In this document: in pieces, positions 8,506-17,418 of the stretch
Position numbering within the stretch: the first letter of the stretch is position 1
Layout of the letters: every line of letters begins with the position of its first letter
Source: Nitrincola sp. A-D6
GTDB taxonomy: Bacteria > Pseudomonadota > Gammaproteobacteria > Pseudomonadales > Balneatricaceae
DNA: 53,441 nucleotides
Direction: 5' to 3'
Assembly (NCBI RefSeq): GCF_000764495.1
Contig: NZ_JRLB01000112.1
Location: forward strand, 7 to 53,447
Translations under genes and position numbers: made by a program
The notes under the pieces: generated by a model
The model's database searches: none
Seen by the model: the letters and a program-made list of their open reading frames with translations, nothing else
Told to the model about the DNA's origin: nothing

Positions 8506-10984
8506 CTACCAATCGTAGGTCATCCCCAGGGTAAAGTTGCGCTCGTCGCCGTAGAAACAGTTGAAGGTGCACGCAGCCAAGTATTTTTTATCAAACAGAT
8601 TGTTGACGTGAAGGTTGAGCTGCAACTGTTCAATCCGATAACGCAGGGCCAGGTCGTAGACTGTGTAAGAGGGTACTTTGACAGAATTGTCGAGGTTAAA
8701 GGTGTGTCCTAAGTGGCGCACGCCTCCCCCAATACTCAGTCCTTGGGCAAGGCCAATGGGTACCTGATAGTCCAGCCAGAGTGAGACTGTATCCTGTGGC
8801 ACGGCTGCGGTGGTGTTACCTAAGTCATCACGGTTACTTTTGGTCACCTCATTATCGGTGTAGGCATAGGCGGCGATCAGATCCAAATTATTACTCAGAT
8901 GAGCACGACCTTCCACCTCGACACCCCGAGAGCGTACCTCGCCGGTCTGCACGGAAAAGCCGGGGTTGTTGAGGTCCGACGTTAGCACATTGCGTCGGGT
9001 GAGTTCATAGGCTGCAAGGGTGAACGAGGCATTGTATCCGACAGGCTCGTACTTGATCCCTACTTCGTACTGCTGGCCGGTGGTAGGCTCAAAGCTGCTT
9101 CCTGAGGCATCCATACCGGTGGACGGTTCGAAGGATTCACTATAGCTGGCATACGGCGCTAACCCCTTGTCGAACAGGTAGACCAGACCGGTGCGCCAGG
9201 TTAGCTCACTGGCTTCGCCTGTCTGGCTGGTATAGCTGCCATCTGCATTGGTTCGGCGGTTCTTTAGGTCGACATCATCCCAGCGACCACCCAGCAGAAA
9301 TACCCAGCGATCATCGAGCTTGGTTTGATTCTGGCGTAGATGCCCAGATGACTATAATCCACTCTGCTGGTACGTGAGACTGCGTCGCTCATGGTTGGCT
9401 GGTTACCATATTGCGGATTAAAAACGTCCAATGGTTGATTGGTGCCAACCCACACCCGCTGCTGAAACTCGGAACTGCGATAGTCCACACCAACCAGGCT
9501 GGTGTGCTGAAAGCGGCCATGGTTCCAGCGTGCCTGCAAATGATTATCGATGGTCACACCGGTTTCCTCGTCGAGCCGACGTTGAGCACCGCGGTTAACG
9601 ATTCGCCTGGTAGCATCATCCGTGCGATTGCTGATCCAGTGGTATGACCAGTCTGTCTCAGTGTCGTACCAAAGCAGGTTGTGCTTGATGGTCCAGATGT
9701 CGTTGAACCTATGTTCGAGCCGGTATCCAAGGGTGTTCCGCGAGACCTCCATAGCGTCGAAATCTGGTTCACCCACGAGCAAATCCCGAGCGATTTGACC
9801 ATTGGGGTTGGGTAGCACAGTACCATCAAAAGGTTTGCCGTAGTCGTAGGCTGTCTCACTTTCATGGAGCGTTGCCAGCAGCGTCAGTGTGGTATGGTCA
9901 GTAGCATTCCAGTCCACAACCGTCGACAGCGTCCGCCTGTCGTCGGGAATCTTCGTAATCATAGTATCGCTGTCCTGCACCAGGCCAGTGATGCGGTAGC
10001 TCACGCTACCATCTTCAGTGACCGGTCCGCCGACATCCACGGTTGCACGTTGACGGTTCCAGCTTCCCATCTGCAGACCAACCTGGCGCAGTGGTTCGCT
10101 GGTGGGACGTTTGCTAACCAGATTAATGATACCGCCCGGACTCGCCTGACCATAGAGAATGGAGGCTGGCCCCTTGAGTAGCTCAACACGTTCGTAGAGG
10201 AAGGGCTCCTGCACCCCGGTAATAGAGTTAATCGGATATTTCCGACCATCCAGATAGAGGCTCCCGCCACCGGAGCTCCAGCCCCCGGAATTGAAACCGC
10301 GCATCAGCAGCGATGTTCCGGCAGTTCCGCTATTGCCTCCCCCACCGCTCTGAGAAACGACACCCGCTGTGTAGCGGAACGCCTGGTCCAGCGTATCCGC
10401 TCCCTGCGCTTCCATCTGCTCCCGGCTTACCACGGAAACGGACTGTGGTGTCTCAATTAGCGGTGTGTCGGTCTTGGTAGCAGTTGCACTGCGCCGAGCC
10501 ACGTACCCATCTACCGGCCCCAGGCTGATTCATCAATAGCCATACCGCTAACCTCAACAGCCGACAACTCGACCACCTCACTCCCATCAACCACTCGCAT
10601 CGCCTGCAAACTATAGCCCCCATTCGCCAGGCGGTTGGCTTGTAAACCACTACCCGCAAGCATTCTGTTGAGCGCTTCATCGGCGTGATACTGACCGCTT
10701 AAACCAGTAGCACTTTTGCCTTGTACCACATCGGGCGTGAATGAGACATTGATGCCCGATTGAGCTGAAAATGCCGCTAATGCTGATTCCAGGGAACCTG
10801 CAGGAAGGGTAAATGTATGGATTTGTTGTTGTGCATCGGCCTGAGCCGGTGTGACGGCCAATAAGTTGATGGGCGCAGCAATGGCAACACCCAGCAAGGC
10901 CAGCATGATGCCGCGTTGCAAGGGTTTTATAACAAAGGGGGTGTGCTGTTTGCATGAAGTAGCTGAAGATCTGACCGCTTGCAT
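8506..10984 (-). CDS. TonB-dependent siderophore receptor with STN domain, cassette b (two frameshifts)
   Basis: About 826 residues once two single bases are restored, at about 10523 (ESALGPVDGYVARRS) and about 9333 (GIYARNQTKLDDRW). Order: signal peptide, STN domain (about residues 53-105, FTLPAGSLESALAAFSAQSG), plug (ETPQSVSVVSREQ ... ERVELLKGPASILYGQASPGG), barrel ending GMTYDW. A cysteine pair near the end (AACTFNCFYG) recalls FhuE/ferrichrome-type receptors. From VARRSAT onward it is close to receptor c nearly to the last residue, while the STN part is clearly different. Ligand unknown, hydroxamate-type possible. Confidence 0.92.
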
Positions 10985-11022
10985 GAGTATTCCTTGTTAG
11001 TTAATAAAAAGAAAGTGCTTAC

Positions 11023-11041
11023 TTAACAAGTCGGATGAAAA
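11023..11041 (-). promoter_or_regulatory. Candidate ECF-sigma promoter element before receptor b
   Basis: Minus strand reads TTTTCATCCGACTTGTTAA, 38 bases before the receptor ATG, matching the block seen in the other cassettes (TTCATCC, 8-base step, GTTAA). Confidence 0.35.
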
Positions 11042-11084
11042 TGAAAATCAACAACACTCCTGACTAAATTTTTTTACCATTTGT

Positions 11085-12035
11085 TCAAATGGCTTCAATT
11101 CGGGCCCAATAGCGGGTGAAATAGCGGATTCTTACCGGCAAGGTGCTGGTCAGATTTTGCAGGATCAGTTGGGTGTCTTTTAGATGGAAGGAACCGGAAA
11201 TCCGCAAGCTGGCTGCGGTGTGATCACAACTGAGTTTGCCTGGGTGGTAGCGTGATAATTCCTCAATAAACTGATCCAGGCGCCAGTCACTGACCACCAG
11301 TAATCCTTGTATCCAGGCCTGAGGTTGTCCTGCAATTGTATGCGCTGGTTGCACAGCATGATCAGTAAATTGCAGTTGTTGCCCGGCATTCAGTCGTACC
11401 GGTTGCTCTGAGCCTTTGGCTGGCCGAATTTCTACCGCATCTTGCAACACCTTGACCTGGGTTAGATGACTGTCACTTAGCACCAGAAATTGTGTACCTA
11501 ACGCCCGGATATTGCCCTGCCGGGTTTGTACGCTAAACGGTCGTTGCTGCGGATCGGTCTCGGTGGTGACCAGGATTTCACCTTGATGCAGAATGACCTG
11601 ACGCTGTGCAGCATCGAAAGCAATATCCACTGCACTATCGGTATTCAGCTGTAACTGGCTGCCATCGGCCAGCGTTACTTGCAGTGACTTACCTTTGCCG
11701 GTGCGATACTCCGCCATCAGCGGATAAGCGCTTTCACGATACTGCCAGGCTAATCCGCCGCTTGCACCGGCGACCAGCATCACAGACAACATTTTAATCA
11801 TCTGACGACGGGAGGCACGGGCGTTCGTTAAGGTGCTGCTGCTTATTGAATCGTTTGCCTGTGCACAAGCCTGTTGAAGCTTTTCTACACGCTTCCAGGC
11901 AAGACGATGACTGGGATCTGCTGCTAGCCAGTGTTGATGCGCCTGATGCAGAGGATCATCAGCGGAGACTTCACGCAGATCGATATACCAGGTGGCAGCG
12001 GCTTCTATGACATCAGCAGAAGGTTTATTCAGCAT
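11085..12035 (-). CDS. FecR-family anti-sigma regulator, cassette b
   Basis: 316 residues from the ATG at 12035, or 321 from a TTG at 12050 that overlaps the sigma gene. DUF4880 region at the N-terminus (ATWYIDLREVSADDP ... HRLAWKRVEKL), one membrane segment (about residues 86-104), FecR domain (LADGSQLQLNTDSAVDIAF ... RPFSVQTRQGNIRALGTQF), and a C-terminal DUF4974-like region. Intact. It should hold sigma b until receptor b reports ligand. Four bases separate it from the sigma stop when the ATG start is used. Confidence 0.92.
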   Translation of the reverse strand: MLNKPSADVIEAAATWYIDLREVSADDPLHQAHQHWLAADPSHRLAWKRVEKLQQACAQANDSISSSTLTNARASRRQMIKMLSVMLVAGASGGLAWQYRESAYPLMAEYRTGKGKSLQVTLADGSQLQLNTDSAVDIAFDAAQRQVILHQGEILVTTETDPQQRPFSVQTRQGNIRALGTQFLVLSDSHLTQVKVLQDAVEIRPAKGSEQPVRLNAGQQLQFTDHAVQPAHTIAGQPQAWIQGLLVVSDWRLDQFIEELSRYHPGKLSCDHTAASLRISGSFHLKDTQLILQNLTSTLPVRIRYFTRYWARIEAI

Positions 12036-12039
12036 AGGA

Positions 12040-12552
12040 TCAGTCTTCAATAAGCATCAGGCATTGACTCATGGCTCGGATAAAATACTTACGTACGGTA
12101 TTCACCGAAATGTGCAGGCGGCGACTGATTTCGACATAGCTCAGCCCATCCAGTTGAGCCAGCAAAAAAATCTCTCTGCTTCGCTCTCCAAGATTGTCGA
12201 GTAAGCTGTCAATTTCTATCAGAGTTTCAATGATGCTATGTTTTGCTTCAGGCGAGATTTCGCTCGCCTCGGGCTGCAGCATTAACATCTCCAGATAGGC
12301 TTGTTCAATGCTACGACGGCGATACAGATCGACCAGTGTATTGCGCGCAAGACGTGTGAGGTAGGCTCTTGGTGCGCGTAATTGTGTGGTTTGCCGCTGC
12401 AGCATAAGCTTGATAAAAATATCATGGCTCAGATCGTTGGCCTGCTCGGAACAACCCAAGCGGTTGCGCAGCCAACCTTGCAGCCAGCCATGATGATCGC
12501 TGTAAAGCGAGCCTATCTGATCACGCAGTGCCGACCCGTCTCCTGAATGCAT
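12040..12552 (-). CDS. ECF sigma factor, FecI type, cassette b
   Basis: 170 residues. Region 2 (QANDLSHDIFIKLML) and region 4 (LLAQLDGLSYVEISRRLHISVNTVRKYFIRAMSQCL) are clear. The open frame extends 13 codons further upstream into the promoter, but the ATG at 12552 has GGGGA seven bases upstream and starts the part alignable to the other sigma factors (MHSGDGSALRDQIGSLYSDHH). Expected to drive receptor b and possibly its own operon when released by FecR b. Confidence 0.9.
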   Translation of the reverse strand: MHSGDGSALRDQIGSLYSDHHGWLQGWLRNRLGCSEQANDLSHDIFIKLMLQRQTTQLRAPRAYLTRLARNTLVDLYRRRSIEQAYLEMLMLQPEASEISPEAKHSIIETLIEIDSLLDNLGERSREIFLLAQLDGLSYVEISRRLHISVNTVRKYFIRAMSQCLMLIED

Positions 12553-12573
12553 TAAAAATCCCCAATCAACACG

Positions 12574-12592
12574 AACGATAATGCTTATCATT
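12574..12592. promoter_or_regulatory. Fur box, cassette b
   Basis: AACGATAATGCTTATCATT: 8-base arms with one mismatch around a 3-base centre, overlapping the sigma b -10. Confidence 0.8.
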
Positions 12593-12618
12593 ATATTGAG
12601 TGGGGTGCGGGGTTACAA
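12590..12618 (-). promoter_or_regulatory. Sigma-70-type promoter of cassette b
   Basis: Minus strand: -35 TTGTAA (12613-12618), 17-base spacer, -10 TATAAT (12590-12595) running into the Fur box. Confidence 0.7.
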
Positions 12619-12764
12619 TACGGGAATATCCGATAGCTATAAGTACAGAACTCGATATAAGTTTTGTCACTGACATTAGTCAGATTTAATGGATGGCGGT
12701 ACTTGAATACCACCCGTCATGCACATGTACTTCCACATATACTTGATCGAAGAGGCCAACTTTA

Positions 12765-13052
12765 ATGAGACAAGTGACCATCTATCTGGAAGACGAGCTT
12801 GAGGCCAAGATGGTCGCCACCGCCAAGGCCCGCAAACGCCGAGAGCGCTCAACCGCAGTCCAAGCACTACCCTTTGACAGCGCCGAAGCCGAAGCCCGCA
12901 TCCAGATCAGCCTGGAAAAACAGGGCACCCCCATAGGTCCATATGACTTGTTGATCGCTGGTACCGCACTGGCACAGAACGCCACCCTGGTCACTCGCAA
13001 TACCCGCAAATTCAACCGGATCAAAAAGCTACAGGTGGAAAATTGGTATTAG
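12765..13052 (+). pseudogene. VapB-VapC fusion relic of a type II toxin-antitoxin pair
   Basis: 95 residues. The first 25 or so (MRQVTIYLEDELEAKMVATA) are the N-terminal ribbon-helix-helix part of a VapB/CopG antitoxin. From about residue 34 the sequence is the C-terminal half of a PIN-domain VapC toxin (LPFDSAEAEARI, TPIGPYDLLIAGTALAQNATLVTRNTRKF). The C-terminal half of the antitoxin and the N-terminal part of the toxin, with its first catalytic Asp (usually DTN) and the helix Glu, are missing. An in-frame deletion in an ordinary vapBC pair explains this. It cannot be an active nuclease, though the DNA-binding strand remains. Only plus-strand gene inside the four-cassette array. Confidence 0.8.
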
Positions 13053-13060
13053 CCAAACCT

Positions 13061-13102
13061 ATTGGGGCAGCAGGGTTCTGGACCGCTACCCCAATCCTGC
13101 TG
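13061..13102. repeat. Two interleaved inverted repeats (pseudoknot order)
   Basis: ATTGGGG (13061-13067) pairs with CCCCAAT (13089-13095), and CAGCAGG (13068-13074) pairs with CCTGCTG (13096-13102). The arms are in the order B, A, B', A', so both stems can coexist only as a pseudoknot, or alternate as two hairpins. It lies between the VapBC relic and the receptor c stop codon. Confidence 0.6.
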
Positions 13103-13163
13103 GGTTAGATAACCCCCTATACAAAAATCCCGGAGCAGGCCGTTCCCCTTAAAAACAGTTTAA

Positions 13164-15578
13164 CTACCAGTCGTACGTTACGCCCAATGTGAAGTTGCGC
13201 TCGTTGCCGTAGTAGCAGTTGTGGGAACAGGCGGCCACATATTCCTTGTCAAACAGATTATTGACGTGGAGATTGAGTCGTAGTTTGGCATCTATTTGGT
13301 AGCGTATGGCGGCGTCGTAAACGGTGTACGAAGGAACTTTGATAGCGTTGCTGGGATTGTAAGTGTACCCAACGTGGCGCACACCACCAGCAATGCTTAA
13401 ACCCTGAGCTCGACCGCTTGGTACTTGATAGTCCAGCCATAGTGAAGCGGCATCCCGTGGCACCCCTCCAGCAGTATTGCCAAGGTCATCACGATTACTC
13501 TTGGTTACCTCGCTATCGGTGTAGGCATAAGTCGCTATCAGATCGAGGTTGTTGGCAAGGTGTGCACGACCTTCTATCTCGACACCACGGGAGCGCATTT
13601 CGCCGGTTTGCACCGAAAAGCCGGGATTGTTGAGATCTGTCGTTAGTACGTTCTGCTGAGTGAGTTCGTAGACCGCTAAGGTGAGTGAGGCATCATAGCC
13701 TACAGGCTCAAACTTGATCCCTACCTCGTATTGCTGGCCGGTGGTTGGAACAAAACTGCTGCCATTGGCATCAACGCCACCGGCTGGCTCGAAAGATTCG
13801 CTATAGCTGGCATACGGCGCCATGCCGTTATCAAACTGGTAGACTAAGCCTGCCCGCCAGGTAAACTCGCTGGTATTGACCGTCTGCCGAACACGGCTGC
13901 CATTGGATGCGATTCGGCTGTTGGTCTGATCCACATCATCCCAGCGGCCACCCAGCAGAAAAACCCAGCGATCATTTAACTTGGCCTGGTTCTGGGCGTA
14001 GATACCCAGATGGCCATAATTGTTTTTGGTCCGATCAGCATCTTCACTCAGATTCGGTTGGCTGCCGTATTCTGGATTATAAACGTCCAGCGGTTGGCTG
14101 GTGCCATACCATACCTTTCGCCGAAACTCGGTACTACGATAGTCAAGTCCAACCAGGCTGGTGTGCTGAAAACGGCCATGACTCCAGCGCGCCTGCAAAT
14201 TGTTGTCGATGGTTAGGCCGGTTTCTTCATCGATCCGGTGTACAACGCCTCGGTCTACCTGCCGCTGTGTTATGTCGCTTGGCATCCTGCTGAACCACAG
14301 ATAGGCATAGTCTGCTTCATTGTCATACATGAGCAGGTTGTGCTGTGCCGACCAAGTGTCGTTGAACTGATGTTCAAGCCGGTAACCCAGGGTATAGCGG
14401 CTTGTCTTGAATCGATCAAAGTCGGGCTCACCCATAAACAGATCTCGAGCGACCTTACCGTTGGGGTTGGGTAGCACGGTACCTTCTGCAGGTTTGCCAA
14501 TGTCATAGGCGGTTTCATTATCATGGAACGATGCCAGTAATGTGAGCTTGGTATGATCGGTAGCCTGCCAGTCCAAGACCGTAGACAGTGCCTGCCGGTC
14601 GTCGGGAATCTCGTCGATCATGGTATCACTGCCCTGCACTAGCCCGGTGATGCGGTAGCCCACGCGGCCATCCTCAGTGACTGGTCCGCCGAAGTCCAAG
14701 GTGGCGCGTTGACGGTTCCAACTTCCTACCTGCAGTCCTATCTGTCGCGACGGTTCGCTGGTAGGTCGCTTGCTTACCAGGTTGATGATGCCACCAGGAC
14801 TCGCCTGGCCATAGAGAATAGACGCCGGACCCTTCAAGAATTCAATGCGCTCATAGAGGAAGGGCTCCTCCATCCCGCTGATGGAGCTAATTGGAAACTT
14901 CCGGCCATCCAGATAGAGGCTGCCGCCCCCGGAGCTGAAACCGCCAGAGTGGAACCCTCGCATGATCAGTGATGTTCCGGCACGGCTAGTACCACCACCG
15001 CCCTGAGAAACGACACCCGCAGAGTAACGTATCGCTTCATCCAGCGTATCCACTCCCTGGGCTTCCATTTGTTCCCGGCTTATCACAGAGACAGACTGTG
15101 GTGTCTCGATTAACGGTGTGTCAGTCTTGGTGCCAGTAGCGCTACGTCGGGCCACAAAGCCACCAACTTGCCCTGTGGCTTCTTCATCGAGATATATTCC
15201 CGATATACTCACCTCCGGTAGTACCATGGCATAGCTGGCCACCACCCGATAACTGCCATCCGCTTCCCTAACCAATGACAGACCACTACCACCAAGCAGC
15301 TCCTGCAATCCACTTTCAGCACTGTGCTCACCAGAGAGTCCCTGGGTTTGTTTCCCTTGGGTCAGATTGGCATCAAAGTAAATGACCACACCGTATTCGG
15401 CTGCAAAGCGGCTAAGGACATAGCCCAAATCGCCAGCAGGCACCTCCACATGCCGTACAGTTTGCTGAGCATGGGCGGTCAGTGGCATCAGTGTGCTGGA
15501 CAGCGATAGTGCTGTATAAAGCATGGCACCGGCAATAGCATGAGCGAGGCGTGATTTTTTAAACGTCGGATTGTGCAT
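13164..15578 (-). CDS. TonB-dependent siderophore receptor with STN domain, cassette c
   Basis: 804 residues, intact. The open frame extends 28 codons further upstream, but the ATG at 15578 is preceded by AGAGGG and opens a normal signal peptide (MHNPTFKKSRLAHAIAGAML, ending at TAHAQQ), so it is chosen. STN domain about residues 44-95 (VEVPAGDLGYVLSRFAAEYG), plug (ETPQSVSVISREQMEAQG ... FLKGPASILYGQASPGG), barrel ending GVTYDW with a cysteine pair (AACSHNCYYG). Plug and barrel are very close to receptor b. Ligand unknown, probably the same class as for b. Confidence 0.94.
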   Translation of the reverse strand: MHNPTFKKSRLAHAIAGAMLYTALSLSSTLMPLTAHAQQTVRHVEVPAGDLGYVLSRFAAEYGVVIYFDANLTQGKQTQGLSGEHSAESGLQELLGGSGLSLVREADGSYRVVASYAMVLPEVSISGIYLDEEATGQVGGFVARRSATGTKTDTPLIETPQSVSVISREQMEAQGVDTLDEAIRYSAGVVSQGGGGTSRAGTSLIMRGFHSGGFSSGGGSLYLDGRKFPISSISGMEEPFLYERIEFLKGPASILYGQASPGGIINLVSKRPTSEPSRQIGLQVGSWNRQRATLDFGGPVTEDGRVGYRITGLVQGSDTMIDEIPDDRQALSTVLDWQATDHTKLTLLASFHDNETAYDIGKPAEGTVLPNPNGKVARDLFMGEPDFDRFKTSRYTLGYRLEHQFNDTWSAQHNLLMYDNEADYAYLWFSRMPSDITQRQVDRGVVHRIDEETGLTIDNNLQARWSHGRFQHTSLVGLDYRSTEFRRKVWYGTSQPLDVYNPEYGSQPNLSEDADRTKNNYGHLGIYAQNQAKLNDRWVFLLGGRWDDVDQTNSRIASNGSRVRQTVNTSEFTWRAGLVYQFDNGMAPYASYSESFEPAGGVDANGSSFVPTTGQQYEVGIKFEPVGYDASLTLAVYELTQQNVLTTDLNNPGFSVQTGEMRSRGVEIEGRAHLANNLDLIATYAYTDSEVTKSNRDDLGNTAGGVPRDAASLWLDYQVPSGRAQGLSIAGGVRHVGYTYNPSNAIKVPSYTVYDAAIRYQIDAKLRLNLHVNNLFDKEYVAACSHNCYYGNERNFTLGVTYDW

Positions 15579-15615
15579 ATTTTCCCTCTGGCGAGCAACA
15601 AAGAAAAGTGAGCCT

Positions 15616-15637
15616 TTAACCAGAAGGTCGAATGGAA
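15616..15637 (-). promoter_or_regulatory. Candidate ECF-sigma promoter element before receptor c
   Basis: The minus strand carries CATTCGACC, an 8-base step, then GTTAA, 37 bases before the receptor ATG; the same block as in cassettes a and b. Confidence 0.35.
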
Positions 15638-15665
15638 AGCTAAAAGGTACCGTTATTGGCAAGAA

Positions 15666-16649
15666 TTATTTTTTTTCGTCGACTATCACCCAGTAACGAG
15701 TACGGGCATTAATCGAAACAGGGAAGGATTTATTCAGGGCATGCAACGCCTGGTCGGTGTCATCCACCCTGAAGGCACCTGTAATACGATAATGAGCCAC
15801 GCTGGGGGTACAGCGTAAAACTCCCGTGCGGTAGCGGCCCAGCTCAGCCATAAACACATCCAGACGCATGTTTTGCACCACCAGCATCTGACGAGTCCAG
15901 GCGTCGTCGGTGGGCGCCAGTTCTGTGGGCGGAGAAGCGCTGTCGGCTGTAAAGGTTAGCCGCTGGCCAGCAAGACACAGGCTTTGAGACCCTGCGCGAG
16001 TGGTAACTTCCACACTATGCTCGAATACCGCCACCTGTATTTTCTCTTCCAACACTCGCACCGAGAAACGGGTACCTAGAGCACGCACCCTACCCTGCGG
16101 TGTTTGCACAATAAAAGGTCGTGGGTTCTCAATATTTTTGCTGGCGGTGGTCACCATAATTTCGCCTTCGCGCAATAACACCAGGCGCTCGTTCGCGTTA
16201 AAATGGATATCCACTGCCGAAGCGGTATTCAATGTCAGGGTGGTGCCGTCGTCCAGGGTCAGATGCTTGATCTCGCCGGTGGCGGTGTGGTGATCGGCCA
16301 GCCAATGATCTACAGGGGCGTAGCGGTAGGCAGCCATACCCAGGCTGCCCGTGCCAACCATCAGCACCAGCCCCTTCAACACGCTGCGACGGCTCACGCT
16401 GAAATGCTGTTCGGCACGCTCCAGAGTTTTAAGTGCCAGGTGACCCGGCACCTGACCAAGCCGCGCCTGCAACTGGTCTACCCGCTGCCAAGCCCATAGA
16501 TGTATAGGGTCGCTATTTAACCACTGCTGCAAGGCGTGCTCGTCCACTGGTCCGGCGTCTTCTGAACACAACCGAGCATACCATTGTGCCGCGACTTGCA
16601 GGGCCTCGCGCCGGGACTGGGTCAGTTCCTGATGGCTGGCGGTCGTCAC
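15666..16649 (-). CDS. FecR-family anti-sigma regulator, cassette c
   Basis: 327 residues starting at GTG (16649), three bases after the sigma stop and with GGAGC upstream. DUF4880 region (AAQWYARLCSEDAG ... LWAWQRVDQLQ), one membrane segment (about 90-108, SVLKGLVLMVGTGSLGM), FecR domain (LDDGTTLTLNTASAVDIHF, RPFIVQTPQGRVRALGTRFS) and a C-terminal domain (TGAFRVDDTDQALHAL). Intact. Expected partner of sigma c and receptor c. Confidence 0.93.
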   Translation of the reverse strand: MTTASHQELTQSRREALQVAAQWYARLCSEDAGPVDEHALQQWLNSDPIHLWAWQRVDQLQARLGQVPGHLALKTLERAEQHFSVSRRSVLKGLVLMVGTGSLGMAAYRYAPVDHWLADHHTATGEIKHLTLDDGTTLTLNTASAVDIHFNANERLVLLREGEIMVTTASKNIENPRPFIVQTPQGRVRALGTRFSVRVLEEKIQVAVFEHSVEVTTRAGSQSLCLAGQRLTFTADSASPPTELAPTDDAWTRQMLVVQNMRLDVFMAELGRYRTGVLRCTPSVAHYRITGAFRVDDTDQALHALNKSFPVSINARTRYWVIVDEKK

Positions 16650-16652
16650 TGG

Positions 16653-17183
16653 CTAAAGCTCCGTTTCCAGCGCATAGAGCAAACAAGACTCAGTGGCCTT
16701 GGCCATGTATTTTTTGACCGAACTGAGTGATACATCCAGCTCCAGGGCAATATCTGCGTAGCGCATGCCCTGCAACTGCGACAGCAAAAACGCCCGCCGG
16801 ACTTTGGCTCCCAGCCCACTGAGCATAGAATCCAGTTCGTGCAGTGTTTCCAACAAAATGGCCTGCTCTTCTGGCGAGATGGCAACAGGCTCTGGCTGCT
16901 GAGCTAGCGTTTCCTGATAAGCTTTTTCCAGTGCATGGCGGCGGAAATGATCGATCAGGATCCGGTTGGCGATGGTCGCCAGAAAACTGCGTGGTTCACG
17001 GATAGCCTCAACTTGGCGTTTGGCATCATCACGTCCCAGAATGCGAACAAAGGTATCCTGAGCAAAATCCGCCGCCTGCTGGGAGCAACCCAAACGACTG
17101 CGCAGCCAGCCAAGCAGCCAGCGATGATGTTCGGAATACAGGGTATGTACCTGTTCACGCAATGGGTAATTCCCAGACGACAT
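16653..17183 (-). CDS. ECF sigma factor, FecI type, cassette c
   Basis: 176 residues. Region 2 (QQAADFAQDTFVRIL) and region 4 (LGAKVRRAFLLSQLQGMRYADIALELDVSLSSVKKYMAKA) are typical. ATG at 17183 after AAGG. First gene of cassette c, just downstream of a Fur-controlled promoter. Expected to activate receptor c. Confidence 0.92.
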   Translation of the reverse strand: MSSGNYPLREQVHTLYSEHHRWLLGWLRSRLGCSQQAADFAQDTFVRILGRDDAKRQVEAIREPRSFLATIANRILIDHFRRHALEKAYQETLAQQPEPVAISPEEQAILLETLHELDSMLSGLGAKVRRAFLLSQLQGMRYADIALELDVSLSSVKKYMAKATESCLLYALETEL

Positions 17184-17210
17184 GGTTACCTTCTGGCCTC
17201 AATATATACA

Positions 17211-17229
17211 AATGATAATGATTGTCATT
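17211..17229. promoter_or_regulatory. Fur box, cassette c
   Basis: AATGATAATGATTGTCATT: one mismatch between the 8-base arms; overlaps the sigma c -10. Confidence 0.82.
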
Positions 17230-17254
17230 ATATTGAATACCCAGAAGGATACAA
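17227..17254 (-). promoter_or_regulatory. Sigma-70-type promoter of cassette c
   Basis: Minus strand: -35 TTGTAT (17249-17254), 16-base spacer, -10 TATAAT (17227-17232). The -35 context (GGGCTTGTAT) is the same as in cassette a. Confidence 0.7.
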
Positions 17255-17357
17255 GCCCTTACTATTGATTCCTGACCCTATTGGTCTGGAAAAAAGCCCA
17301 AGCCTTGAAGTATTTCTGAAAGGTTGAAACTTTCGGGCACCCTGTTGTCGTTACAGA

Positions 17358-17392
17358 CAAAAGGGGCAGCTCACGGTCATGAAACCGTGAGC
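17358..17392 (-). terminator. Terminator after receptor d
   Basis: Perfect 9-base stem GCTCACGGT (17369-17377) / ACCGTGAGC (17384-17392) with a 6-base loop, followed on the minus strand by TGCCCCTTTTG. It would end the cassette d transcript before the cassette c promoter, so the two cassettes can be read separately. Confidence 0.65.
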
Positions 17393-17418
17393 CATCAGCC
17401 CAGACTATTTATTCTTAA

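Noticed and set aside
4233-12035. True pseudogenisation of receptors a, b and FecR a
   Set aside because: Each has only single-base breaks with conserved protein on both sides and the same error pattern appears in housekeeping genes; decay would show more substitutions and stops.
12661-12720. Hairpin-like GGCGGTA/TACCACC upstream of the VapBC relic
   Set aside because: Arms match only partly when extended and no T run follows; not strong enough to call.
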